Shown piece by piece: positions 24,701-39,700 of a stretch of DNA of 64,000 nucleotides (its first letter is position 1; every line of letters starts with the position of its first letter). Source of the DNA: Rhyacophila brunnea. Taxonomy: Eukaryota; Arthropoda; Insecta; Trichoptera; Rhyacophilidae. Below the pieces are notes generated by a model, which worked only from the letters and a program-made list of their open reading frames with translations, was not told the origin of the DNA and did no database searches. Position numbers and translations under genes: made by a program. Location of the stretch: contig JAGYXB010000442.1 in NCBI GenBank assembly GCA_022495005.1, forward strand, positions 124,001 through 188,000, read 5' to 3'.

Positions 24701-27700
24701 ACGAAATCAGTCGTAGTCAATATTAAATTATGACCAATTGCAAAGTGATTCTTAAATATATTTACATAATATCACATAACACAGTAGGTATTAAATTTTA
24801 ATGGTTAATTTGTTAGATGAAACTACACTTGACCCCTTTGACAAATTCTATGTAGTTTACAGTAAGTAGTACATTGAGAGTACAAAAAAATATTTAGAAT
24901 ATCTTGAATTATATAACTGTATCAAATGTGTGCTATAAATGCATACAACGTCATAAGGTTTGCATAACATTCTCCCAAAATCAACCAGATAATAAATCAG
25001 TTGAGATATTTTCAGACATCCCTCGGCGAAGGTCGGCGGATAATTAACGATCTGGTTGCCAAGAAAAAGGAGGGAAAACTTTGTAAAAAAAACGTAACAG
25101 AAATAAAAAGGGGAAAAAAATATTTTAATTATTATCAATTAGGCGCCAACGTGTAGGTAGTGTCTAGCGAATTTATGATGATGTCCAAAAGGTAGTAAAT
25201 TTCAACACAGTGAATTGTCAAGTAATGAGTAGGAAGAAATTGTATTAAATAGTTTCTAGAGAACGTACCGTACCTATTTGGAAATATGTAATAGTACTTT
25301 AAAATATTATGTACACACGGGAAACAATAATAATTATGAACGATAATAATAACATACACTATGGCAGTACCGACACATTACCTACTGCTGATTTTATTTT
25401 ATTATCATGTATGACTAAACGATCGTTAACGGTTGAATGTAGGCACGCACTCTCTACTCGCACCCCACCGCACCACTAACCACTTTAACTACTCTTGGGT
25501 GATTTTTTTGCGTTGCTTTGTGCGTTATTTTGTCTTAATTTTGGAATTCAGATGAATCTCTATTAAAATGGTACAAATTTAATAACGTATGTAGTCTATA
25601 ATAAGTTGTGCAAGATGAATCGATATTGGTTTGGCAGTTTTCGAGTTACATTGGAACAAACAGATAGACAAACAATCAAAAATACGGTATTTTATGTTTA
25701 GATATCACATTTAAATAGTCAAACGATAATTAAAAAGCAAATATTTCGACATCATAGACAACAAATTTCAATTTATTTAATTAATTATTAGTACAAATAA
25801 TAGGTAATGTGTAACAGGGAATAAAAGGTATAACAATCGAAATAGCTATCGATTAATAAACCAACTGGTAAAATTTTATATAATTTATATATACAATTTA
25901 ATAACACAAGCAAGATTACTTTGGATGTTTTCGTAGAATTATTTCATAAATATTGTATAAATAATTCGTCAAGGCAGGCCTTTTAGTGTCTGCCGACAAG
26001 TTGGCAAGTGACCTGATGGTATCACAATGATTCCATGGAGGGAAGGGGAATGTGGTTTAGGATACCACTGTGGTGAATACACTTGCGGTATGTCACCCGA
26101 ATAAGTCAGTTTAATCTTCGGATTCAGCAACTCTTTTATCTGAGTTTAACAACGCCAAAAATTACGATTGTCTGTCTCCTGAGTTTCGAAAAAATTGGGG
26201 ACCCTCTGCTTTGGAGATGGTGACTGAGATCAGTCGTCGCTTGACTGGTAAATATGTGAGTGCCTGAGACAGCGAATAACCATAGAAATCCAAAGAGATA
26301 ATGCAGTCGCTGTTTTAGGTACTCTTAAGAATCCAGGGGACTGGAAGAGGTATTTTACATACTTGGAGAAATCTAGTAGGATATCAATAGTTTTAAAATT
26401 GCTATTTTATAATTATATTATATTAATTTATATCGTTTAATTTTACACCTTTTCCCACTTATTTTGTTTTACACTTTTATTAATATTATTGTTTACCTTT
26501 TATTAATTCTCTATGCAATCAATGTAATATAATATATTGTAGGTAACTGTTTAGAATTAAAATTTATGTATTAATAATAGTTTATAAATTAAAATTACTT
26601 ACTGTGTAGAGCAGCTGCTCTTTCTTGGAGATCTGCTAGTCTGCCTTCTTTATCTGCTAATCCTCTCCTGAAAATAAAAGGTTATTAGAATATCATAATA
26701 ATACTATCAACTGACAACGTCATATAAATAGTTTTCATATGAATGTGCCGTGCCTCCTTGAAAATTAAACAAAGTCAAATAAAAATATGATTCATTCGTA
26801 ATTTAAATAAGAACATTAAAAACTTTTCAATTTGAAATATGTCGATAGGTACCTTATTAATCCGATAGACTCGAAAATGAATAACATTTTAATACAAATT
26901 TATCGTGTATTTTAAATAACCATTTTTATATAGGCAAATGACTTAATAATAACCGCATTTCTCAACTGATTTAAAACAACTGAAAGAAATCAATAATGTA
27001 TATACGTCGATTTAAAATCGATTCTTTTGTTTATCGTATAATACATCGTAAATAAAGAAACGTCAAGGAAACTTTGACATTTGGATCATATGACGCGGAA
27101 AATACGCGCACTTTTCCATGTGCCGTATCCACGTGTCTGCTACCACTTCGACGATAATATTACTCGTACAACAAGGAATACTAAAGAGTGTACCTATCTG
27201 TTTTTAATTTAACTATTCTGGTAAGTACTTTGTTACTTTGAACTATGTAATGCTGGATAAATTAATATTACACTCATGTTACTATACATCGTTACAACTG
27301 GGCTCAATAAAATCGCTTCAGATATTCATATATTCCACTTAATTGGGTTGAGTTTGGGTGGACGTTTTTTAATCTAAGTGAAGTCTAATTAATTACTTCA
27401 GTCGGTGTATTACCATGTACTTTTTACTCATATATTGTACTGTCTTTTATTAAAATATTGTTAACATTTATTTTTCTTTCTTTTTATGTCATGTTCATAT
27501 TATGTAAAATAAATAAATTTGAACTATGTACTGTGTGTGCTATTCTTGGAAATAAATTTTAATTCACAACCATTTTAAACTTATGCATTTGCATATTACA
27601 CAGAACTAGGTAAAAAGCCCATCAAACGATGTGCGAAAAAGTACCTATGTAAATTCTTGTTAATTATTAAGAAATTTATGCGAAAATCTACAAAAATTTA

Positions 27701-30700
27701 AGAACGTGCCTCAGACAAAGATTGCCTGCCAAGGAAAATATCTGGCGTATGTAAAAGTACTTTTCCACAATTAATAATGTCACCCAAATAGTCTGGGTGT
27801 CTTGTAAAATCTTCCATTATTATAATTAAGGAACCAACACAATAGAAAAATATGCACATATAATTTAATTAATAACTATTTTTGTTGCATAATGCGAATG
27901 ACAGCAATGATATATTTTAAATTGTTTATTCATTTGTCATCGATTTCAAAATAACACTTTTGACTTAGGAGATTCGCTGAAACTCGTGAGAATTTCGAAA
28001 AAAGGTGAATTTGCTAGACCCGGAATTTTAACCCGGGACCCACGACATTATACGCCGACACGTTACTGCTGGACAACATAACAACGATTACATAAACACA
28101 CAAAGATTTCATACTAACTCAATTAAAAATGAATTAAAATAAGTATCTATTTTTCATTACATTATAACGACCATGGTGCAAAAACACGCTTTTTTGTTTA
28201 GATTATTAGAATTTTAAAAATTAAAAAGGAACAGCTGGTGTTTCTCTCAATATTTTAATAATAATATCTGCGTTTTTCACCTCGTTTATCTACGAGGCAT
28301 TTTGATATTCAACGATTTGTGTTATGATTGCAAAAGCTTTATTAATCACCATTTTTATTTTTCATCGGTAATAATTACTGACAATATTATTGTATACCTG
28401 ACTGTAGGTACAACTAATTAAAAATAAAATTAAATAATATGATTCTAGAACAGCGATTTCCAATCCCAATTTATTTGGCGGAAGCCCTGAGACAATTTGT
28501 ATAATATCAGGGACTAGCTGGTTGGGATGAAGAAAAATAATAATTGTTTCCACTTTACGTATATTTATAAAACTGCTTACATTGTGAATACATACAATTG
28601 TGAAAACATTTTGTGTTACCTAATATAAATGTTTTTTTATTACATAATAATTGTTAAATAATAACCATTCCGAAAATTTATTATAAAACATTTGTTTTAT
28701 TAATAAATTACTTGAAAACATTAATTTGTTTCAGTTAATTACAAACCAGCCAAGCCATTAATTTATTGAAAACAACTGTTCTATGGTATAAAATAAAGGT
28801 GTATGTTTAACTAGGTGGAAAGTCCATTCAAGGATGTATGAGAAAAAAATCTTGTTAATTATTAGAAACTTTATTCTGGCATCTATAATTTAGGAACCGT
28901 GTATCACTGTAAAATAGAAATAAAAATAATAAATGTTAATGTCTTGCGTATGTAAAAATATAATTTGCACAACAATTAATAATCGATTAATGAAGGCATT
29001 CATCCAATTTTCTAGAATGATTAATTTTAAAGAACCAATACAACATATTATGCACGTATAATTTAGTTAAGGGCGGACGTGCTCAGCGTGGGTCAAAATG
29101 GAGCTTTTTTTTCTATTTTCAAAGCATGATCCTGGACATACCTAAACGTTGTAGATAATCTATTTATATAATTTTGAAGCCTTATTGTCCTTTATATTTA
29201 TTTGAAACATTTTATGACTGCATAAAGTATTTTTATTACATAAAATAGTGTTCTTTTAAACCTCTCGCTCTAATGTTTTAGAATATGGTCATATTTCAGT
29301 ACATAACTGTGCAGTGGTGTTAAGATTTTTTACATTTATTAATTTTTAAACGCATTTATAAAACCATCAGTATAATTTATATTGACATTATTATAGTGAA
29401 ATATTTACGATAAAAAAATATATTGATAATCTCTGTGATCCCAAATTTGACAAGAATTAGCCATTTTATTATTCAAAAAATGGGCAAGATTAACACATTT
29501 GAAGATAATTATAAAGACACTCATTATAAGCTATGTCTTTGACCATTCAAGTGGGATAAACATCCTACGAATAATGATTGCTTTATAATAATTATTGACC
29601 CAAGAATAAGGTAGTGTTTTTTTAAAATACGCCATTTCTTTTGGCATTCCTCAGTGGTTAAGCTATAACATACGGCCGTAGCCATAAATTGACAAACTAT
29701 AATTGAAGAAGGGAGTAAAATGATGTTATTGCGCGTGTTTGAACATGTACCCAACCGATTTTTTTTTAAACGGTACATGTTCAAACATAATGGATAATAA
29801 GGCTTCAAAATTATATAAATAGATTATCTACAACGTTTAAGGTATGTCCAGGATCATGCTCTGAAAATAGAACAAAAGCTTCATTTTGACCTACGCTGAG
29901 CATGTACCCCCTTAATAATTCCATATATTTAAGTGCATAATGCGAATGACAGTAACGCTATTTTCATTTGTTTTGTTTCATCGACTTCAAATTAATGTTT
30001 TTTTTAATTGCAACTACGCATACGTATAGAGCATACTATAATATAAGATAGGATAAGTAAACACAATTAGAAAAATCGGCGTCCATTGGGATTACGGATA
30101 GTTACTTATCTATGTATATATGAGATGTATAATAATTTTGGCAGGTAACGCATGAGAGGAATTTTTAAGTTTATTGCCGATTTTTATATAGCCTATAAAA
30201 ACATATTTTCGTACGCAGAATAATTTACATCGTTGAATAAGTTGGGAATGTTCCACCACGACAGATACTATAAGTTGACAGAACACAAATGAAATATTAT
30301 TGGAGAACACCCTCGCTCAAATTAAACATTGAATGGGAAATGAAGGTAGCTGTATCTAGTATGATTACAATGTTTGAGAACTGTGTGATGGACAAAGAGC
30401 TTACCAGTGGCAGGTTTGTGGACTTAGAAACTAACAGATTTTGAAGCTCCACGATAAAAAAAAGTTCAAATATCAACGCATCTCTTTTCCATCCAACTAT
30501 TACCAAAGATGGCACATATTAATATTAATGTTTTACTTTTTAATGTACATGTAGGTACAAATCTGTTTGAGTAGTTTTGTTATACTTTGGGTAATATATA
30601 TTTTATAGGCACTAAATTTGTGAGAAATACCCATTTTTTTTAGATTTTGTATTTGAATTTAATAACGATTGTGTGACCAGTTTCAACTGTTTTGAGGCCC

Positions 30701-33700
30701 CCTTTCGAATAGTATAACGAATCGATTGCATCACATGTGTCAAAGAAAATTGCCCCTGAAGCCCACATATGACACGAATTAATGTTTTTTCTTAGTTCGC
30801 CGTGAAAATGTTTTATACACATAGAGTGCGGAGAAGCTCCTCTGACTTGGGTAGTTTATCTTTACAGCGTCGTTTATTATTTTAACATTTTCTACCTACA
30901 GTATTACGGTATTCTTAATAGAGTAGGTAGTAAATGTTAGAATATGGTAAAGAAAATGTTATTCTACATAGTCACGTACGGGTACCAAGGGAAGCAGTGA
31001 ACACTTCAATATTTTCATTAATATTCGTGTAGGTATTGTGTATTATACAGAATGCAGAATCATAGTTATTTCAGGATCTCAGTAACCTTTGCCAAGGTTC
31101 AGTATATCACTCTTCGCTAAAAGAATATATTATTTCGTTTTTTTTATTATTTTTCATGCGACATAACGCAGACAACAAGCATTATTTTGATAACATGTGG
31201 AAAACTTTTATGTTCAAGTAAAATATCCTCCCATTCGCTTCAAACAGGTAATTGTATGCAAAAAATATTTGTCTAATACAACACTGTAAATAACTTAAAT
31301 TGCGCAGAAATAATTCAGTGGGCAGCTACGCACTAAGTATCTACATATATAATTGTATTGATTTTTAAATTCAAATGAGGTTAATGGCGATGAATTAAAA
31401 ATAAATCTACAATATGTTTATACGACGTAGTACAGTGATATTTTAATTTGCTATAACACTATATATTATTAGGAATTTTCATATTTTTTCAAACCAGGTT
31501 AACGAGGGAAAATTTTCATACCCTTTGCCAATTATTCAATGAATGAATTTTAAAACTATACAATTAGAATATTATTTATAAAAAAATATACGAATGAATG
31601 CTTATACTACGTGTACTTTAAGTGGACGACCTATAAATAATAATAATGATATATTATCGTATTATCCAAAACATAGTAAGTATTTGAAAAGGAATGCCAA
31701 ATATGTTGGTAGGTTGCTGGATCATTATTAGTAAAAACGTTTATGATATAAATAAACATACATCCAATTGCTTGGCGATACTGCCGTTTGAAACTTGTGT
31801 ATAAGTATTATAGTTATATAAAGATGTTTGTGGGGATCATTGTAGGATTTACTTAATCGCTAACAGGTTTTCGAGGTCTGAAAAATAAATTAATTAGGGA
31901 AGAAAAAAATATTTTCTAAGATTTTCACGAATTAAAAATCATTTACGAGCCACCATTCGTCAAGAAATGATCATTTCTTCTAATCCAGCGATTTTTAAAC
32001 TATAGATCGATTGGCAGATTAAGTGGGTCGCAAAATATTCTCAATAAAACAACATTCTTCGGATAATAAGTTGCAAATTGAGAGGATTATTAAAATAAAT
32101 TTAATTTTCATTTCTATGTGTCATTTTCATTAATATTGTCTTGGGTCGCAAAACCAAAACTATTACTCAAGTTTGGGTCAAGGCTCAACGCTTTTCAAAT
32201 CAATATAGTCAGACATGTCAAATATATTAGATTTTCATTAAATATATCATAATGTATGTGATGTTTTGCATACAAAAGATAATGAGCATCCATTGACAAT
32301 AATTTGATACATTAACAGAACAATCGATATTACATCCTGTCAATATTTTTACCATTTTTTCTGAAGTATCTTATATAGGTAATATTATAATGATTGTTAT
32401 AATACTACACAAAACAAATCTATACTATTTCAGTATAGTTTCTGGAAAGTTTCTAATAGGCAAGTCCGTAGAGTGTATTTTTATTATTCGTCAATGAAAG
32501 ATAACCTAGTTTCTTCTCTATTTCAAAGCAGCTACATGTAATCATATATTTCGCATTTAATTATTTACAATTTTACGAATAAAGATTTCAAATCCAATTT
32601 ATGTAGTAAGTGGATATTGTATGTTTGACTTTTCAACGTCACACACTGCATGTAATTTTTTTTTCAAATTTAAATTTACAGAAATCGTAGGTAAAAATTC
32701 CTCGTCACATGGATACACTCAGACAAAAGATTTTTCATGTTTTTTTTGGCAGAAGCCACGAAATTAAAAATGTTCTACCAGTGAATTTCGTGACATGACT
32801 AACGGATGTTATTTTTGAGAATCGCGTCGACGTAAAGTAAATGATATGTTATTGGTTGTCAGGGTCCATTCGATAGTTTTTAACAAAAAAATTACACTGA
32901 AATATGGAAAACTAACAGGTGCAATTAATAACTGTGTGAATAGTTTACTACTTATTACTACTTTATGTTCAAAGTTTACTTACGAGACACGGCTACAGAA
33001 AGATGAAAGTAGATAATATTATAACAAAGAATTATAAACGATGGAGGGACAAAGCAATTAAATATATATTTTTTCAGCTGAAAATGTTATAATCTGACAA
33101 AAAAAATCGTGATTTATTTTTAGATTAGTTTTTTTATTTGATAATTTATCAGGTAACTAGTTACCTATGTTGTCAAGTTTTACCCTGGCGCCATTGTATG
33201 AAACCTGTGGTAGATGTTATTATAATTGGATTGCTCTAATAAAATAGCCAGCGCGTTACCTGATTATATTAAAGTATATTATGACTTATGACTTAAAAAA
33301 AATATTTAGTTAATTAACGCAGCGCTAAACTAAATTTTATAAAGGCGTGCAATATTTAATTTTTTTAGAATTACCTACCCATTTAAATAAGATATTTTTT
33401 CATTACCCACCTGTCTCCGAATGTTATCAGATATTTTCAAATCTATTTCATTTTTATAGTACCTACCTCCCAAATGGTAAAATCAGATCAACTCAATGCG
33501 TCGTTATCAAACTAAACAAACGATTTTAGACTTTGATGTGTGCAATAGTTTATTTTTGATCAATGTAAAACTTAAGTTTAATGACAAAACTACTAATTTG
33601 ATTCTAAATTAAATTTTGGAATATATCGGAATTGAAAGTAATTAAAATCCCGTTTCAATCAAACGGTTATTATTGTTAGTCTCAATTCACTGTATACGTC

Positions 33701-36700
33701 ACTATGCATACCACAAAATCTCAATTTAAATTAAATCGATCAAAAGTAGCTGTACCTTTAAACAATGTTGCAATAGAAACAAATTTTAAGCAATGCGTGT
33801 CGAAATAACATAAAAAGGACATGAAGATACATAGTTGTAAAGGGCAACGAGTATCTCTATTTACCTCATTTTATCGTCATAAGAAAATATGTTAAATTGT
33901 CACCTAGTAGACATGCAATAAATAAACTTTTTATGGATTGATATTCGCCTGCTTTCGAGGGAGTAGATATTGAGTATACATTATGAGAAACTTAGTTTTC
34001 AACCATCTTTTAAGATGCAGGGGTGGATCTACCATTGAGCTAAAGGGGCTATAGCCAGGGCCCCAAATTCATAGGAGCCCTAGGGTCCGGAAAATAAAAA
34101 TTGAATGAAAAAACCTTGTAACCATGTAATTAAATGAATTTGCAGGGATCAAAAACTCGACATTAGTAGGTAAGTAACTGAGTTTAATAAATTACATATT
34201 ATTGCAAAAAAAAAAAATACTAATGGAAGAAATTTTATTATGAATTAATTTATATATTATTAGAAGCCATTGAAACAGTCGGAACATGCGTGGATGAAAG
34301 ACATACAATATTGTACAGTAAAGATACTATTCAAAATATTTAACATATTTTAAACCGTTGTTTTAATAAGTTATTTTTCTGGGGCCTCAGTTTGTGTCTT
34401 CAAGTGTAAATCCAACCCTGCTTTAAATATGTATAAAATATTGATTTTTTGTGTGAAGTCTGAACTAATATTGTAGTGGTTCATGCAATATTTATTTTTT
34501 TACTGACTGATTGAAAATTGACAACCTTTGAGTAGGTACCTAATAAAATAAATAATACCAATGTAACTACAACCACTGTCAGTGTTATTGAAAAGTTATT
34601 ATAAAATAATAGTTAATATACGTATTACATACAATTGTTTTTCAAAAATCCTCAGCATGTCAGCATACGCGGAGTCATCAATTTGTTCTTCCCGTCTCCA
34701 ATTATTATTAATCCTAGTTTCATTTCGTATTCTCGCACTTTCCACTTCACTTTTTCTTAACTTTTCACTTTCACTCATTTCACTGTTCAAAGACTCACTA
34801 CAAACTTCACTTTCTTCTTCTTCACAAGATTCAACCTCTTCTTCAATTTCCTCTTCCTCTTCGACTTCTTCGTAAGAGCCTTCGGATCCACTAGATTCAT
34901 CTTCAGATTCTTCCTTAATTTCTTTTTTAGTTTCTATTACATTTTTAAATGCTTCTTGGACAATATCTTTAAATAAATCTTCTAAAGGCAAATTATCTGC
35001 GGTTTCTTCTTGAAGACTGTCTGATTTTTCTGATGAATCGTCTTCGACTTCCACAATTTCAACAGCACCACTTTCTGAGTCATCGTTTTCTAGGCCTAAA
35101 TTTTCGTTATTTTCTACTTCATCGATAACGCATCTCGCATCTTTGAAATCATTAGTGGTACTAACATCATCGAGAGATTTACTTTTGAAGAGTTTCGTCG
35201 GTGGTTCGACATTTTTTTGCGGTTCAGGGTGTCTTTTGCTAAACTCAACTTCAGTGAAATCATGTTCTGCCAAAACAACAATGGGTACTTCTTCATTTTC
35301 TATCTCAAACTCTTCATCATTTTCATCAATTTCTTCAAACGACGCAAAAGAATCAACTGCGGAATCATCTTCACCCAAATTTTCATCGTTTATCTTATCA
35401 CCGTCATCAAATTTAATGACAGTATCAAATGTGACTTTCTTCTTCGTTCTTTCGTCGGTACAGTCTTCACCAAATATTGAATCTCTAAGAATGTGTTTCA
35501 ATATTTTTTCTTCACCACCCACATCACATTTAATACCCGAATCCTCACTGGAACCCTCCTCGAACGTACAGTCCATAGTTTCTTTAATTTCATTACCATA
35601 CAAGTCATACTTTATATTTGAACTATTGATAAAACTGTTTTTAAAGTCTTTTTCTAACACAACACCGCTATCGTTTGAACTTGCCATAACATCGCCAGGT
35701 AACTGGCCCATTCTTCTCCTTTCATCTTTAAAGTATATATTTTTAAAATCATCTTCGTACACTCCTTTTCTTTCAGTTGTAGGTAATTTCGAACTTCCCG
35801 GTAAAGAATTTAAACTGCCTCTTTTGGATACTCCGGCGACACGAAAGTCATCCGGTGGCAAACTGAAGCTCTCCCTCGCAGATCTTCTATCAGGCACTTC
35901 AAAATTTGTGTAGCTCGGGGGACTGCCCCTTCCAAATTTTTTTTTGTCTTTTTGTTTGCTATCCGCCCCACCCATTTGCTCAGTCGGCGATAGATTAGCA
36001 GCGGGTAAGCCCGGAGGTTTCCAAAACAAATCACTAGACGTCAAGTCAGAATTAACCGCTTTAAACCTTGGATCAAAACTTGTTGATATTGATAATTTCG
36101 TTGAATCTATTTCTGTGCTGGCGCATTCTCGCGCTCTATTTTCACTGACTATTGGATCGCCATTGTTGTGTGTTAATTGTACGTGTTCATTTTTCTTTAA
36201 TTCTTGATATGACACTGCGGTTTTTGGTGCACTTATATTTTCGTTAGATCCAATAATTTCGTGTGTAGTTTTGATGCTTGCGCTATCACATTTCGTGTCG
36301 TACTGAGGTATTTTCGCTCCAGAAATGAATTCTTTTCTTTCGTCGACACTGTTGGCAAAGATCCCAGACGGCTCCCGTGACGTCACATTAATATTACTCT
36401 CAACACCTCTTTCAATTATTTCTGTAGAGATAGTGGTACTATCACATCTACCAAAATTATCAACAGGTGTCAATATTTCAGATTCAAGGCTGTTGATTAT
36501 ACCGCCATGCTTACATGATACTTCAGGTGGAGAAAGCGTTGTTTCATCAGATTTTAACCCATTTGTAGCATCATTATTTTCAATATTGAAACTTTTTTCG
36601 CACATATTATAATCATACACGCTACTGTATAATTGATCATTAAGCTTAACACCTTTTTCCAGTGGTTTACAGCTTTCATATGTAAATAATTCATCGTCAT

Positions 36701-39700
36701 ATTTTGCGATTCCTTTAATTTCATCGCACATTTCTGGGCTAATTATCAATGGCGATGTATTTACAACAAAGTTTTTCAATATATTCTGTTTATCAAAAGA
36801 CTGTTCCGGTAGATTACTGTTTTGTAGTTGGTTTGAAGAGTCTAATACTCCTACGGCTTCCATACCTTCAAATTCAACGCCAATGTCATTAGTTGTGCTA
36901 ATTGGATTTACAATTTCTCTGAAATTATCGATTGAATTCTTTTCAGTTACTCTACAATTATTGTCTTCGTTGATTATTAATGACGGTGAATCAGATTTTT
37001 TGAATATGTTTATTTCGTTAATATTTTCACTTTCGTTTTCTATAATATTGCTATTCCTAATTATTCCAGATTCATTATTTTCATCAGTAGTATTAAAGCT
37101 CAATTCTGAATTTGAAAGCTCAGAAAATAAAGTTGAGTTTTCACAGGGTTCATTAATAATAGGTTTATCATATGAATGGACATCTGTTACCTGAGTAGTC
37201 GCATTATATAAATCAAGTTCACGTGCTAGTTCATCATTATCTCTATTATTAACTTGAAGGGATTCCCGTGGAATATTTTTTAATAAAGTATCATTACAAT
37301 AATAATTTTTTTCTTCGTTTTCTAATGACGAAAGCTCTTCAGCGGCTTCTGTTTTTACTGGATCATTAAAATCACATAATGATATTCCTTCATTCACGTT
37401 TTCCGTTGGCTTGATATTTTTAGAAATATTCTCCGATGACATCGACAAGTCGTCTCTAAATATACTTTCACATCCTTCAGTTTGTTTACAAACGTTCTTG
37501 ATAGTGGAATCCTCAATAGAATTAACATCTTCGATATTTTTTATAGATTGTAGAGAATCATTTACTAGTTTAACACTCTGTGAATGCAATGACGATTCCT
37601 CGTCACCATTTTTATTTTTATTTTCAGTTTCATGATATTCATGAATAACAGCTTTATTTTTTATATTTAATGATTGATTTATAATATCAATTTCATCCTC
37701 AACATTCTTCAAATTATTTTGACTTTCAGATAATTCTGAAAATTGAAGTTCAACCTGCATATCTTCAGCAATATTTGAATGAGTACGATCCTTCTCCGAA
37801 GAATTACTATAACTTTCTATTTCTTTATCGTATTTTGTAACTTTTTCATGAGAACTCAAATATGATTCAATTTTTTCATCGTGTAAAAGATGCTGTAGAA
37901 AGTTATTTTCAAATACTGGGTGATCAACGTGTTCGTTATTCATAAGAGTATTATTATAACTCTCAATAGAAGATTCAGGTATTATAACTACGTGGGTTTG
38001 TTTATGATCTTCTTCCGAATATTTATTTTTTGTATTATCCTGGCTGATATTTGCATGTAACTCGTGATGTGTGGATTTTTTTTCGAGTATCCCGTCTGAA
38101 ACGATATCAGATTTAATTTCACCAATTATTACTGCCGTTCCAGCGGTAACAATATTTTTTGAAATGTTGGCATTTCTTTCTGTCAATGCAGTTTCAGGAG
38201 TTTCGTCTATAACAGTTGGCTCCTTAGATTTCAAGCCGTTGAATGACCAACTTCTATTACCAGTATTATTTGCGTTTTGTTTCTTTTTATTTTTAGCACT
38301 TCTACTTCTGCCTTTCCCTTTTCCTCCTGCCATTTTATCGAAGAAGTTTTGAACACCCGTTTTGAATAAATATGATTCTTCTTTTTTAGATTTTACGCAA
38401 TCTTCCGGTAAAAGAAGATTAATAACTTCCTTGTTGGTCTGTGGAATTTCATTCGTGTCAACTATTTTCTTTTTTGTGTCAAAGAATGCGGAGTAAAAGT
38501 CTTTGCTCTTTCGATTTTGTTTCGTAAGCTTTGTTCCTTCTTCTCGTAAAATCGTATTGGATACATTTTTCTCTAAATACTGTTCCTTTTGAGTATTTCT
38601 ATCATCGATACTACCCTTTCTATTAGTAAGCTTTTCAGTAAGTAAGTTTATTGAAGGTTTATCGAGCTTTTGATCATTTTGTTTTACTTGTATTTCAACT
38701 GAAATAGTATTTTTTAATGGGACACGTTCTACAATATTATCATACGAAGTTGAATGTTTATTGACAAGCGCTAAATTACGTGTGTTATTCTTTTCAGAGT
38801 TTATATAGGAGTTTATATTATTATCAAGAAAGTTTAAGTTTTCATGACTTAATTGATTAAATATTGACTTATCATAATTTTGGAATTTTATTTTACTATT
38901 CCCACTTTCCAAATTTTCCGTTAACAATGGCTTAGTCGGTTGGCCTGGATTTTCTTTTAACTTCTGAGCATTTACTGTAATATTTGTATGATTTTTCCCT
39001 TCATTACTTCTTGCAACTACACAATTATCTGTTAGTTTTTCTTTATCACTCAGACAATCTAAGACTAAACAATCTGAAGAATGTATTTTCGGCGACGACG
39101 ATTGTAAATCACAGTCGATAACAGGTGGCAACGGTTTGCATAGTTGACTACTAGTAGATACTTTGCTACGTTCTATTGATATAGAATCACTGTTCACTAT
39201 CTTTGGAATATCAACTTGTAAATTTTCATTGACATTAGTAATTTCATCACTAACTATTGAACTTCTCGAAGACTTTATGGGCGTAAACTGTTGACCTGAT
39301 GTAATAACCGGCACTTCGTCTATGGCATGTTTTTCGTGAAAATCATTTGAATTACTGAAAAATGTATTTCGTAACGCAGAGTTTGTTTGTGATTTAATTA
39401 ATAGTGGTGAAGATACCTCTTGTTTAAATGGCTCCAAATGATTATGTTGTATACACAATGCAGTATTTTTGGAACCTATTTCATTGTTGGCGTTAGAATT
39501 CACATATTGTGCTGGTCTATTTAAATTGTTTATTGAAGAGTTATCTGGCGGAGTGATTTCACTGAATTTGTCAGGCGGTTTTCCTGGAAAGTCGTTTAAT
39601 TTAGGCCGATCACACGTTAAATATTCATCGTAGTTTCGTTGTTTTCTTTCGTTATGAGTAGAGGCGTAACTATTGGAGGCAGGTATAGCCGCAACACTAG

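Noticed and set aside
35143..35913. 256-codon plus-strand ORF inside the 5.3 kb exon
   Set aside because: It is the antisense shadow of the 1764-codon reading frame; its Ser/Phe/Leu-rich composition is what the reverse of Glu/Lys/Asn codons gives.
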